Below are positions 34,619 to 45,153 of a DNA stretch of 64,000 nucleotides, piece after piece (position 1 is the first letter of the stretch; each line of letters starts with the position of its first letter). A program made the translations under genes and the position numbers. The DNA comes from Amaranthus tricolor (taxonomy: Eukaryota > Streptophyta > Magnoliopsida > Caryophyllales > Amaranthaceae): the NCBI RefSeq assembly GCF_026212465.1, contig NC_080060.1, forward strand, positions 17,246,797 to 17,310,796, written 5' to 3'. The notes under the pieces are model-generated. The model saw only the letters and a list, made by a program, of their open reading frames with translations, was not told the origin of the DNA and ran no database searches.

Positions 34619-35781
34619 AGTCTCACTTTCCCCCACAACCCAATGAAGTCGTTTTTTTTTTTTTTTGAAAATAGATAATAAAAATATATATATTTGATTT
34701 AAAAGAATTATTCACATAGTGTACAAGATTATTATCTTTGGAGGAGATAAGGATAGATTCAGGCTGAAGAAGTATTTTCCAGATTGCCCACCTTACTGAA
34801 AAGTAAAGGAAGTTTAAAGGTTAAATCTATCTGTATTTCACCCTCCAAATAACCTTACTTTGTTTTTGTTTTTTCTAATTCAAATTTATTGTTTGATATG
34901 ATTTGTAATGTTGGTAATTGATTGATGTTTTTGTATGCTTATATATTTGGCTTTCTTGATTGTGCTCGTTGAGAAAATTTTCTTTGATAAAGAAGGGTAT
35001 GTTTAGGGTTTGATTGAAGATGAATTTTCTTCTTTTCATGGGTTTTACGGGATTTTGAGATGGGTTTTAAGAATTTTTTAATGGGTTTAAAGAATTTTTG
35101 TTGCCCAATTTGAATTTTAGTTCTATACTTAACTCGTTTAATCTTTTTGGTAGTTGGTGATTTCTAGAAGATCATGATTGGATCTTGCTTTTGTGGGCAT
35201 AACTTTTCCTTTTTCTTATGTTGATTGGCAATTGGCTTCTTCTTTGTCAGCACAATTCTGGGTACTTTATTGATTTTGACTAGACTGAAATTGTGGGAGA
35301 GGAAAGAAAAGTTTCAACTTGTTAGTACAAGAGGGGAAAATTCATGGTATGAATCAAAAAATTTAGATCAGACCAAATTGACTGGTTTTTGATAGCTGAG
35401 TAGTTGATACAATTGTTCAAGTGTTTTATTATTTTGTGGGTAATGGCCAATTTCTGTGTACATATATTTTTGTTGTGCCCTATGTTACTTGGACACAGGG
35501 ATTGATGTCGGATATTGATGTGTGTTTAAGTGTCTAATATGTCTAAATATTCAATTTTACGCCTAAAATGAAGTGTTTAAGTGGCATACTAATGTCTGAG
35601 CAATAAGTATCGGACACGGGTAGGTGAAGCAAAATGAAGAGTCTAAGTAACATAGGTTGTAATTTTGCAAGACAAGTTGGTGGGCCTTAGAACTTGGAAG
35701 TAAATTTTGCTTCATAGAAAATCAAGGAATTTGAAAATTTACACCTAGCTTATACTAATAATAGTTGATATTTCAATGCAG
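34619..35781 (+). other. Upstream region of the WD40 pseudogene
   Basis: No ORF. The T/A-rich sequence ends in an intron-like acceptor TTTCAATGCAG at 35771-35781, so it probably holds the WD40 gene's 5' UTR and first intron. GATTCAGGCTGAAGAAG near 34755 could be an exon, but I cannot prove it. Confidence 0.45.
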
Positions 35782-35791
35782 GCGACGAATC

Positions 35792-35932
35792 ATGTCCCAG
35801 CAACAAGTTGACGAATTTGATTATATGGTGGATGAACATGATGCGGCAGATTTGATTGATGAACTAGAAGGAGATTTCTATGCTAGAGAGGATGGGAATT
35901 TAGGAATGGAGTTTGATGAAATGCGCAAGTGA
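35792..35932 (+). CDS. 46-aa chimeric upstream ORF (WD40 N-terminus + PPR remnant)
   Basis: ATG 35792 to TGA 35930-35932. The first ~39 residues are the acidic N-terminus of the WD40 protein; the last seven (FDEMRK region) come from a PPR motif at the edge of the inserted block. If the WD40 promoter is active this would be an upstream ORF of the PPR message. No function is expected for the peptide itself. Confidence 0.5.
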   Translation: MSQQQVDEFDYMVDEHDAADLIDELEGDFYAREDGNLGMEFDEMRK

Positions 35933-35985
35933 GATTCAGCAGTGATCATTGTATGATTGGATTGGTTCTTTTGGGAAGTGGGTTA

Positions 35986-37434
35986 ATGTTCTCATTCAAC
36001 ACAGTGTTGAGGAAATTTCGATCAATTTTTATAAGAAAATTACATATTGGAACTGATGTGAGTAAGTACAATTTATGTGCATTCCTTAATTCTTGTACAA
36101 AAATCAGAAATTGCCAATTGGGTTTGCAAATTCATGCTAAGATAGTTCAGTATGGTCATACAAATAATCTAATATTAAGTAGTGCACTTGTTGATTTTTA
36201 TGCTAAATGTTATGCTATTGAGGATGCTAGGAGGATATTTGATGTGCTGAAACAGCATGATAAAGTGTCGTGGACGTCGATTATATACGGGTATTCACAA
36301 TATGGTTGTGGAGTTGAAGCGAATAAGTTGTTCAAGAAGATGTTAGAAAGTGATATAAAGCCTAATTGCTTCACTTATGTAAGTATCATTGCTGCTTGTA
36401 TGAGAGGCAAAGAGCCTCTCGACCAAGGCAAACTAGTTCATGCCCATGTTATCAAGCTTGGATTTGTGAATCAAAGTTTTGTGGTGTGCTCTTTGATTGA
36501 TTATTACTCTAAATGCAGAAACGTAGATGGAGCTTCCTTGATTTTCTATGAAGCAAAAACCTGGGATAATATTGTCTACAACTCAATGATTGCTTGTTAC
36601 TGTCAGAACTTCTATGTTGAAAATGCAATAAGGTTATATTTACAAATGAGAAATTGGGTTATAAATGCTACTGATACCACCATGACCAGTATTCTGCACG
36701 CGGCTAGAATGGTATCAAATGTTCAATTTGGTAGGCAGGTGCATGGATTGATAATAAAACTAGGTTTCTTGACTAATTTGTTTGTTTTGAGCTCTCTGAT
36801 TGAGGTGTACTCCAAAAATGGATTCATTAATGAAGCTCGATATGTTTTCGACCAAACCATTGAGCGGAACAATGTTCTTTGGACATCAATGGTTTCAGGG
36901 TATGCTCGGAATGGGAAAGCAGTGGAGGCGCTTGAACTTTTTGATCAAATGATGGCAGCTGGATTTGTGCCTGATCATGTTTGTTTTACTGCAGTGCTTA
37001 GTGCTTGTAACCATGCTGGTTTTCTCGATAGAGGTGTAGAACACTTCAATAAGATGATAAAGTATTATGATCTGTCTCCTACATTAGATGAATATGCTTG
37101 TTTGATTGATTTGTATGCAAGACAAGGACATCTAAGTAAGGCAGTTCAAGTAATGGATGATATGCCTTTTAAACCCAATTGTGTCATTATGAGTGCTGTA
37201 TTGAATAGCTGCAAAACTTATGGTGCAGTGGAGTTGGGACGAGAGGTTTTTGATCGGCTACTTTCTTTGCAGCCGCACAATTCTGCTGCGTGTCTAACAA
37301 TGGCTCGTTTATGCGCAGAAGCTGGCTTATGGGACGAGGCTGCTAATATCAGAAATATGATGAAGCCAAAAGGAGTGGAAAAAGGCGCTGCGTGGAGTTG
37401 GGTTGATGCAGATGAACAATTGAGATTTTCGTAG
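35986..37434 (+). CDS. PLS-type pentatricopeptide repeat protein (intact)
   Basis: 482 residues, no intron, one continuous frame. I chose ATG 35986 because it gives MFSFNTVLRKFRSIFIRKL, a basic amphipathic start like a mitochondrial presequence; ATG 35953 in the same frame is possible. About a dozen P, L and S motifs follow (ALVDFYAKCYAIEDARRIFD, SLIDYYSKCRNVDGASLIF, SLIEVYSKNGFINEARYVFD), then a short E-like C-terminus (GVEKGAAWSWVDADEQLRFS). It lacks E+/DYW. The family binds organellar RNA for editing, splicing or stability; the target is unknown. It is shorter than typical because the ancestral 5' part (segment X) is missing. It lies inside a WD40 pseudogene exon, and a 46-codon ORF (35792-35932) ends 53 nt before this ATG. 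Confidence 0.85.
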   Translation: MFSFNTVLRKFRSIFIRKLHIGTDVSKYNLCAFLNSCTKIRNCQLGLQIHAKIVQYGHTNNLILSSALVDFYAKCYAIEDARRIFDVLKQHDKVSWTSIIYGYSQYGCGVEANKLFKKMLESDIKPNCFTYVSIIAACMRGKEPLDQGKLVHAHVIKLGFVNQSFVVCSLIDYYSKCRNVDGASLIFYEAKTWDNIVYNSMIACYCQNFYVENAIRLYLQMRNWVINATDTTMTSILHAARMVSNVQFGRQVHGLIIKLGFLTNLFVLSSLIEVYSKNGFINEARYVFDQTIERNNVLWTSMVSGYARNGKAVEALELFDQMMAAGFVPDHVCFTAVLSACNHAGFLDRGVEHFNKMIKYYDLSPTLDEYACLIDLYARQGHLSKAVQVMDDMPFKPNCVIMSAVLNSCKTYGAVELGREVFDRLLSLQPHNSAACLTMARLCAEAGLWDEAANIRNMMKPKGVEKGAAWSWVDADEQLRFS

Positions 37435-37926
37435 TCTGGTACAGTGTGCCTCCGTATGTTGCTCGATGGTTGTCTTTCGGGATATTTTGGGCCAATTTGA
37501 ACGCATTAATTGCAAATTTAAAAAGCGAATTAGCTGGTGAATTATGGTATAGATATTCTTAACAAAGGCAGAGGGAATTTGAAGTCTTGGAGCAAATTAT
37601 TATCAACTTCACTTATGAAGCAACTGATATAATTACCATTTACCAAGGTACAAGAATTTAATTGCACTTTGCATGCAGTTAGCAATATAATTACAAGAAT
37701 GTCCCTACTTCAGGGGATTCCATAAACAAGGTTGGACATTTGCCAATCGAGGTTTAGGGTGCCTTGTAGTGTATTGTTTCTTTGAATACATTATATGTTT
37801 GGTGTCTTGTTTATTGACTTATTTAGGTGTGATTAGGAATGGAAGTCAAAGGATAAAGGTGGAAATTATTACGACTTCTTCTATAATTCGAGGTTTTTTG
37901 AAACCGACATTATTACATTTTCAGGT

Positions 37927-38728
37927 TTGTAGCTTTCCGTTTTTCAGTACTGTTATTTTGGAGGAAGATAAGTGTGAATCCTTTTATTTGATCGTCGTTG
38001 GGTGTTTACTCGGTGATGGATGTCTTTCCATGTGGAGTGAACGTCGTGCTGTGAAATTGTTGGGTCTTTAACTGGTGGTTAGGTGATTTTTCCCCTTTTT
38101 CCAATGACGGTAATGAACGTGTTCAATGCCCGTTTCTTGAAATTGCTCCGGGTTCTGTATCACAGTACTGCCTTGTCATCGCCGTCCTTGGTCGACAGCT
38201 TTAGGAGTAGCACTTTCTTTATGTGTCTTGTCCCTTTTAGAGTGCATTTCTGTATGTATCGAACATTCTTATTAGAGTACTCAAACACCACCTTCACGGT
38301 GCCCAGTGCTGAATGTTTGACAAGCAATCAATATAATCTTTATCAATGTGCTGGTTTGAACTAGTTAGCTACGATCTTGAATAAACCAAGTGACGTTCTG
38401 TCCCCTTTTTTAATTTTAAGATAACAATTTAGAAATAGTCTTGGTTAGGAACAATGTGGTTGACGGAGAACAATTGAGACACATAACCAGTGTTATATGA
38501 TTCGCTAATCTCGTGAATCATGAATTGACAAAAGCGAATTATAGTCAGTTTTGGGCTATTCTTGAACAAATTTCAGCGAATCGCGAATTCAAAAAGTAAA
38601 TTAGCTATCGAATCATGTTACGCTGCACATAACCAATTGGTGACAAAGGGGTAGTTTACCTCTGTAAGCATGTGTTCTCTCGTCTTTTTCAATGTAGGTA
38701 ATGGACATAATGTTATTTTCACTTGCAG
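37927..38728 (+). other. Intron-like interior of the WD40 pseudogene
   Basis: Lies between exon ends CATTTTCAG|GTTTGT (37924) and ACTTGCAG|CTACG (38729). Short open stretches here do not resemble any protein I know. An internal GCGAAT-type partial palindrome lies near 38500-38620. Confidence 0.55.
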
Positions 38729-39730
38729 CTACGAAATCTTGTTTGGGCTACTTCAAAACATAGTGTTTATCTTATGTCCAATTATCAAGTGATGCATTGG
38801 TCATCAATGACTAGAACTTTGTCCGAGGTTGTAAACTTTGCCGGCCATGTCTCCCCGACCGAGGTATGATTTATAAATCTGTTTTGTTGTTAAGGAATTT
38901 ACCCGATTATGTGAATCGTTGTTCCAATTTTCAGCGATGAGGAGATTGGGTTCTTCTCCCCTCGTATCTCCTTTGCTCAATGCTGTCTTTCTAGCTTCTT
39001 TTTAAAGCGCTTGTTTATCCAACTCTCATGGCGTTCGTTGTTATCAGAAACACAAAGGAAGCTTGTTGGAAGGTTTTACCCAAACTCAAATCAGTACATT
39101 AGCAGTCAAAGACAAACTCATGGTTGCTGGAGGATTCCAAGGAGAATGAGTATGCAAAGTATGTTAGTTTCTTGATCTTTTAATTGATGCATGTCCGTTG
39201 CTCCTATCATGTGGGAAATCTTTTAACTTTTGATTTCACCCAATGGTGAAATGCAATATTAGTGTCTCGAGTCCGTGTTGCTATTGAACTTCCTTTAGAT
39301 TCGATAGTATTTTGACCGATGTTAAATAATTTTCAGCGTCTTGATAAACCTGGAGTCAGCTTCTGTGCTCGGACTACATATGATGACAATGCTATCACCA
39401 ACGCTGTTGAAATATTTAACAGTCTGAGGTAATGTAATCTTGGCAAGTAAGCACCGTGAGTTAATCTATTTTGATACTGGACCTCGTTACATGGAAATCC
39501 TTTGCTGCAGTGGCTGTTATCATTTTATGGTGTAAAATAATGACTCTGGGATACGGGAATTCGATATGGAGAGATTTCAGCTTTTAAAGAATTTCTGTTT
39601 TCCTTGGTCTGTAAATGTGAGTATTTCTATCTTTATGTTTTGTGCATCATTTGTTTCCTTCCCTCTACAGCACGCCTCCTAGGAAAAATTTGACCCAATG
39701 AAGGTAGAAAAGGAAAAAAAAATCCATTTA

Positions 39731-39768
39731 GGGGGGGGGGGGGGGGGGGTTGTGTGTGTGTGTGTGTG
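39731..39768 (+). repeat. G19 tract followed by (TG)n
   Basis: Nineteen G, then about nine TG repeats, in a WD40 pseudogene intron. Confidence 0.95.
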
Positions 39769-40473
39769 GAGGGGGTTGTCACATCTGTATACTGCATTCA
39801 TTGCTACCTGGAACGACATTCAGTTAGGAACAGGGAACGGGAATAAGAACAAGGAATGCAACCTTGATTGACTCGTGAAAGATTGGGTACGGGATAATTA
39901 TGTGAAAAAAATATGTTTGAAAACAAAATTAAATTAAAATGATTTTTTGCTTTAAGAAATTGTTTTTAAGTGGAATTTTTTTGGTTTTCTACGTTTTATC
40001 TTGTTTTTTTCCTCCCTTTTATTCTTTAATTAGTAAATGAAGGCCAAAATACTTTTTAAAAAAGGTCTTTCACACCGGGTTGTAACCTTAAGCGATTTGG
40101 GTCGCGTTTCGTGGTGATTAGGGACGAACGTTCCCGGATCTTGGAACGTGATTACGTTCCACGTTCCATGTAACTATGTTGCATTTGTTTGATTTTAGTC
40201 GCACAACCTTTTCTAGCTTATGACTCTTTCTTTGACGCAGCACACATCAATTAGCCCAGATCGAAAGCTCATTGCTGTTGTGGGTGATCATGTTGACGGT
40301 TTGCTTGTCGATTCACAAAGCGGAAAGGTATGGAAAAATACTCTTAAAGGCGTGAGCATCTTTATGTTCCTGTTTTTGGCCATATTTTGGTATATCTATA
40401 GGCTGATATTTGCTGTATTCAAGTATAATATAGTATTTAAGATGGTGTTAGGTTGAATGGATCTCTTAAGGTT

Positions 40474-40474
<1 letters not shown>

Positions 40475-40549
<75 letters not shown>
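40475..40549. repeat. (AT)n microsatellite
   Basis: About 36 AT repeats, 150 bp after the last recognisable WD40 exon; it marks where WD40 homology is lost. Confidence 0.97.
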
Positions 40550-40551
<2 letters not shown>

Positions 40552-41200
40552 TTGGCAAAATTTCATAGTTTATGATGGATGTTTTGTTGCATATTTTTTA
40601 TCGAGCTTATTGTGAGGAGAGGAGTAGCTCAAAACAGAAGTCTCAAGGATGAAAAGATTGGGCTTCTGACTTTCTGATGTTGGGAGGTTATATAGATTGT
40701 TGTAGTTGTCAGTTTTTACAGAATATGTCTGGTAATGGGAATGAAATACTAATATGGTAAGTAACTTGGATGGGCAATTAGCATTTTTTACATAATGTGG
40801 TTATAGATGTGAGAGTTTTCTTGTGACATAAAGCTGGATGGCTCTTCATTTCTTCCTTGATTCGTGATGCGATTTTCTCCCCCTTTTGTTAATTTAGGTT
40901 TTTGTTGCTCTAACTCTTCACTTCAACTTAAGTAGCCAGCCCTTAGTACTTGGATATTGCCTATGGGTAGAATATTTAGTACCCACCTCAAATTGGTTCA
41001 AAATTTTTGGGATTGTTTTTCTAAAATTAGACACATTTCCTCATACAAAATTTTTGGTCTTTATCAGATGAAAATAGGGGGGCTTTGAGCTTCATTTTAT
41101 ATATTGTATCTTGATAAGGACTGTTAATGTTCAACTTCATTTCTTCTTCAGGTATTCGAGATTAGGTTTGTGCTGTATGTCTGATTCGTTTTTGTTACAG
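40550..41200. other. Spacer between WD40 and SINAT remnants
   Basis: No coding feature seen. It ends in an acceptor-like TTTTTGTTACAG (41189-41200), so the right part is probably intron 1 of the SINAT gene. Confidence 0.5.
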
Positions 41201-43056
41201 TGCCATAATGGACACACACTTTGTTCAGCATGTAAAACAAGGGTTCACAATCGGTGCCCCACCTGTAGACAAGAGCTTCGGGAAATTTGATGTTTGGCAT
41301 TAGAGAAGGTGGCCGAGTCTTTTGAACTTCCTTGCAAATATAGATCATTTGGTTTCACGGAAATTTCTCCTTATTATAGCAAGCTGAAGCATGAAGCTCT
41401 TTGTAACTTCAGACCATTCAGCTGCCCATATGCAGGTTATGAGTGGACATGCATATTGGTTTCTCACATCAGAGATAATCACAAAGTGGACATGCATATT
41501 GGTTGTACATTCAATCATCGCTATGTAAAGTCTAATCCTCTTGAAGTTGACAACGCCACTTGGTTGTTAACTTTAAGTAATTATCGGTTTCATGTTTTAT
41601 TAGGGCTAATATGTGGTATTAGCTGTATTTAAGTAGGTTTGTTGCCTTGGGAACATTAGGTGCTAAGAATCATATATAAATCGAATTTTCGTATTATTCG
41701 AGTTGCAGATTTCTTCTAATGCAAAACCCATGTTCATATGAGTTCTCATTGTTAGATTTGGCTGTTTTTAAGCTCGTCCATATGATCTCATTTCAAAAAG
41801 AAATGTCCAGAAATCATTTGATGTTCAAATGTCAACATGCTTTTATCTGTTGGAAGTTTGGAAACATAGAATATAGAAGAAATTATTGAAATTTTCAGGT
41901 TTTGAGTTTTGATGCTTCACTTCTCTCATGATTTGGGATTTCCATAACTACATAGAGCAATTCGAGTATTGGACATGAAACAAATAGAATCTCATGAGAG
42001 ATAAAGTTGGTTACAAAATTTTTAAGTTGAATAACATCGAAAGAGTTTCTGAATGTCATCTAATTTTCTATACTACATAATCCTTGGCCGTCTCGGAACA
42101 TACTACGATTTCTAGTGGAATAGGACATGACCCTAAACTAGATTATTTTCCCTTTTTGAAGTCTGAGTCCCTAGAATCATATCCGCTGGCTTGTTTATAT
42201 AACTTGATATTGAACTTGAATTGCCGCACAAAAAGCTCTGTATAACGAAGCTTAGGGTGGAAGTTGAAACAAATTATCAGGAAATTTGTTGGAGAGTTTT
42301 CACGAGTCGGGAAGATTTATAAGAGTATTACTCCATCTGTCCCAAAAGATTTTCTTTTTAGTCCGTGTCATTGGATTTATCCTATTTTTATTTTTTGCAT
42401 TCACTTTAATTCTCGACCACACATTTGACTTTTTCATTTTGTCCACACATTTTTCTCCCTTTTCTATAAAATACACCTTTTTACCACTTTTATTCACTTT
42501 TTTTTATATTTATTTCAATTGCACGTAGGACTATTCATTTTAGATAGAGGGAGTAAATAAGTGGCTTAAATAAACTTATTTGCTCTTGGCAGTTTGCAAA
42601 TGATCATTGTGTAGTTGCACATTTATAAATGATGATAAGTGCAAGTTTTATCAATGTTTGTGGTGGTCTTATTTTGCTGTAATTATCTTCTTTTTTAGGT
42701 TTTCTATTGTTTTGGCGAATCTTCTGCTTGCATTTTGAACGTTTCAGCTTAGCATGGCTCCGATTTCTATGGCCTTTCTACGGTTCATGGGCGACGAAAC
42801 CGATGCTCGAAAATACAGTTATAGCTTAGAAGTGGGTGGATATGGGAGGAAAATGACATGGGAGGAAACCTCACGAAGCATTCATGATAGCCACAAAAAG
42901 GTTAGAGACAGTCATGACGGCCTCGTTATGCCTCGTATATTAGCACTTTTTTTCTCAGGTGAGGATAGGAAAGAGCTAAAGCTTCGGATCACTAGAAGAA
43001 TATGGAAGGAACAGAATCTAGAATTGACTGCCTGCATATCAAATCTTTGCAATTGA
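41201..43056 (+). pseudogene. SINA/SINAT-type RING E3 ubiquitin ligase pseudogene
   Basis: Two exons, 41201-41578 and 42748-43056. The first starts mid-RING at CHNGHTLCSACKTRVHNRCPTC, so the first RING half (exon 1) is missing. It continues through the SINA zinc-binding part (LKHEALCNFRPFSCPYAG, HIRDNHKVDMHIGCTFNHRYVKSNP). The second holds the substrate-binding C-terminus (MAFLRFMGDETDARKYSYSLEVGG to RIWKEQ). Breaks: TGA near 41289 in place of Arg, about 16 codons missing at the exon junction, and a local replacement marked by a 19-bp direct repeat. Intact relatives target proteins for ubiquitin-dependent decay as dimers. Confidence 0.9.
42329..42555. mobile_element. Stowaway-like MITE
   Basis: Ends CTCCATCTGTCCC and AGATAGAGGGAG, flanked by TA on both sides, 223 bp without the TA. 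It lies in the SINAT intron. Confidence 0.88.
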
Positions 43057-43859
43057 TGATCAATTTTGCACAAAATTCTGCTGCGTTCATATTCTAGTCA
43101 TATTCACATTTTTCACCATTATTGAGTTTTTGACTCGCGGGGCAAATCACAAAAGTATCATCTAGATATCAGGCTGTATATTTTGTGCTTATGATGTTAA
43201 GATAGGCGAGTGATTGTGATTATGGTCTGGGAAGTTGTTGTGTGCTTACACTAACATGAGAAGCTCCTAATTGAAACTCCGGTCAGAACGCACGAACTTC
43301 TGTTTGATAGTTTTATGTTGTATACGAAAATTGATTCATTTGAATAAAAAATAAATTGGACCGAGCCCTCTGGCTCTGTCATAGATGAAAGTTGCTACTA
43401 AGGATCTGTGGATTGGTATACTTCCCGCGAAGAGGAAGCTTTGTTTGGAGAAAAGAAATCATACTCGTGGTGATGTAAAGTAAAGTATTTAAACACTTGG
43501 AGATATGTTGTACTTCGCACACTTTACTATTTTTAGACCCCCATCCTTTCTCTTTTATTTTGGAAAGTTGTTTGTAAGGACACTTTATCTTATGTGAAAA
43601 AGACGAATAAGTCTAAGATTTAAATACATAAATCAAAACAAATCAACAAGGAACATCAATAACTCATAATATAATATTTTTAGGAAACTGATTTTTCAAG
43701 GCAAAAAATTCTTTTGTCAAGGCTAATTTTACCACCTCTTGCCTCTTGCCTCTTGCCCATAATCTTCAATTAACTCTTCTATTCAAACACTATTTTGTGT
43801 CAAATCTCGTCAATTTCTCAAAAAAGAAATAATTTACTTATTGATTCTCGGGTAACTCT
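43057..43859. other. Intergenic sequence 3' of SINAT remnant
   Basis: No gene or element recognised. AATAAAAAATAAA near 43344 could be the old poly-A signal of the SINAT gene. Confidence 0.4.
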
Positions 43860-44350
43860 AGCATCAATGCTTCAAAAATTTAAAACAAATAAGTAATTTC
43901 AACAAAAAAATATTAAAATTGAGCTTTGGGTAAGCTTAATTTCAAAAATAAACGTCTTCATGTCCGAGGCTAAAGTCAGGTATGTTCGCAGTTACTAACA
44001 ACAAATAAAAAAATTGGTCAAAAAAAGTCAAAATTGTTTGTTAGGAGGGACAAAAAAACACAAAAATTGTTTGTTCGCAGTTACAAATTGCAAACAAACC
44101 TGATTTCTATTTTTCCATCCCTTCTAACGTTACGACAATCTCTCCCTTTTGTTCGTAGTTATTAACTACGAACAAACAATTTTGACTAATTTTTTGTTCG
44201 CTGTTAGTAACCGCTAACATACTTGACCTTAAGTTCGAACATGAAGACGCTTATTTTTGGAATTAAGTTTATCCAAAGTTTTTTTTTTAATTTTTATTTT
44301 TGTTAAAATTGCTTATTTGTTTTACATTTTCCAATGCCTTCGATGGGTTG
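43860..44350. mobile_element. Foldback (long inverted repeat) element
   Basis: The left arm (about 43860-44060) and right arm (about 44110-44350) are inverted copies. AAAACAAATAAG, AAACGTCTTCATGT, GTATGTTCGCAGTTACTAAC and AAAATTGTTTGTT on the left have reverse-complement partners on the right. The pairing would form a hairpin of roughly 200 bp per arm. No ORF. Confidence 0.75.
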
Positions 44351-45153
44351 GAGCCGCCAACAACGTTAAGAGCTTCACACTAAAATGAAAAAGCAGTGAT
44401 GGGGTTTCTTTGACCTCCAAGCCAATTTTAACCCAACATAAACAGTTTAAACCGTTTCTAATTTATAAACCATGGTGCAATACTGCAACACATTATAAAA
44501 GGTAAAGGCTTGAAAATGAAACTTATTCTATCCTCTCCGATAACAAAATATTCTGAAAACTTCAAAGCTACAGCCTAAGAGCTTGAAAATGAACTTAAAA
44601 TAGTTCCAACACAAATATGACTCAATGTCAAATTAAATCAACCACTAAAATAACAAACTCATTAAAAGCGAAATTATGTTCGACTACTTGAACAAATCAA
44701 TTCAACTTTGCGGCTGATAACTATTATGTAATCTTATAAAGTTTGGACTGACTTTTCAGGGATATAAACAAACAAGGATCACAATCATCACATAAGACCG
44801 AAAACAACAAAAATATATGCTAAAGCCTTAATCCCAAAATAATGTCTGCAAATAAATACTGAAACCAATTAACCTAAAAGATTGCCTTTAAAAAATTACC
44901 ATTTTTTTCATTTTCCATCCAAAAGCTATGATCCTGCCAACGGAATCCACCCCCACCAACCAAAAATCATGACACGAAACCCCATCAAAAAAAAGAGGAC
45001 GCATAAAGGCTCAGCAATTGAAATACAGTTCTTCTCATTGATTTAGTCAATTTACCTAAAGAAAACAATAAGCTCAGATTGAAAGCCAGTTTTTATGTAC
45101 GCGATTTTAAAATGAAGGTATGTAAAATATGTTGGTCATAATTGGACGGAAAA
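44351..45153. other. Intergenic, 3' flank of the PHD pseudogene
   Basis: AT-rich, no coding feature. The part near 44880-45150 is probably the old 3' UTR of the minus-strand gene. Confidence 0.45.

Larger units (their letters stand above)
35782..40326 (+). pseudogene. WD40-repeat protein (C2A9.03-like) pseudogene, split by a PPR block
   Basis: Unprocessed remnant with intron borders kept. Pieces: 35782-35910 (N-terminus MSQQQVDEFDYMVDEHD), about 37683-37740 (QYNYKNVPTSGDSINK), about 37850-37924, 38729-38863 (LRNLVWATSKHSVYLMSNY), 39058-39158 (GSLLEGFTQTQISTLAVKDK), 39337-39428 (DKPGVSFCARTTYDDNAIT), 39511-39616 and 40241-40326 (HTSISPDRKLIAVVGDHVDG). They match, in order, the plant family annotated as uncharacterised WD repeat-containing protein C2A9.03. 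Damage: a PPR block at 35911-37686 replaces about 50 codons, an extra T near 37900, TGA near 39149, TAA near 39530, and the last exons with most WD repeats are absent. Confidence 0.85.

Noticed and set aside
37769..38364. Frames of ~100 codons after the PPR gene
   Set aside because: They overlap WD40 exon and intron sequence; only GFLKPTLLHFQ is real WD40 coding sequence, and it is out of frame with the preceding exon.
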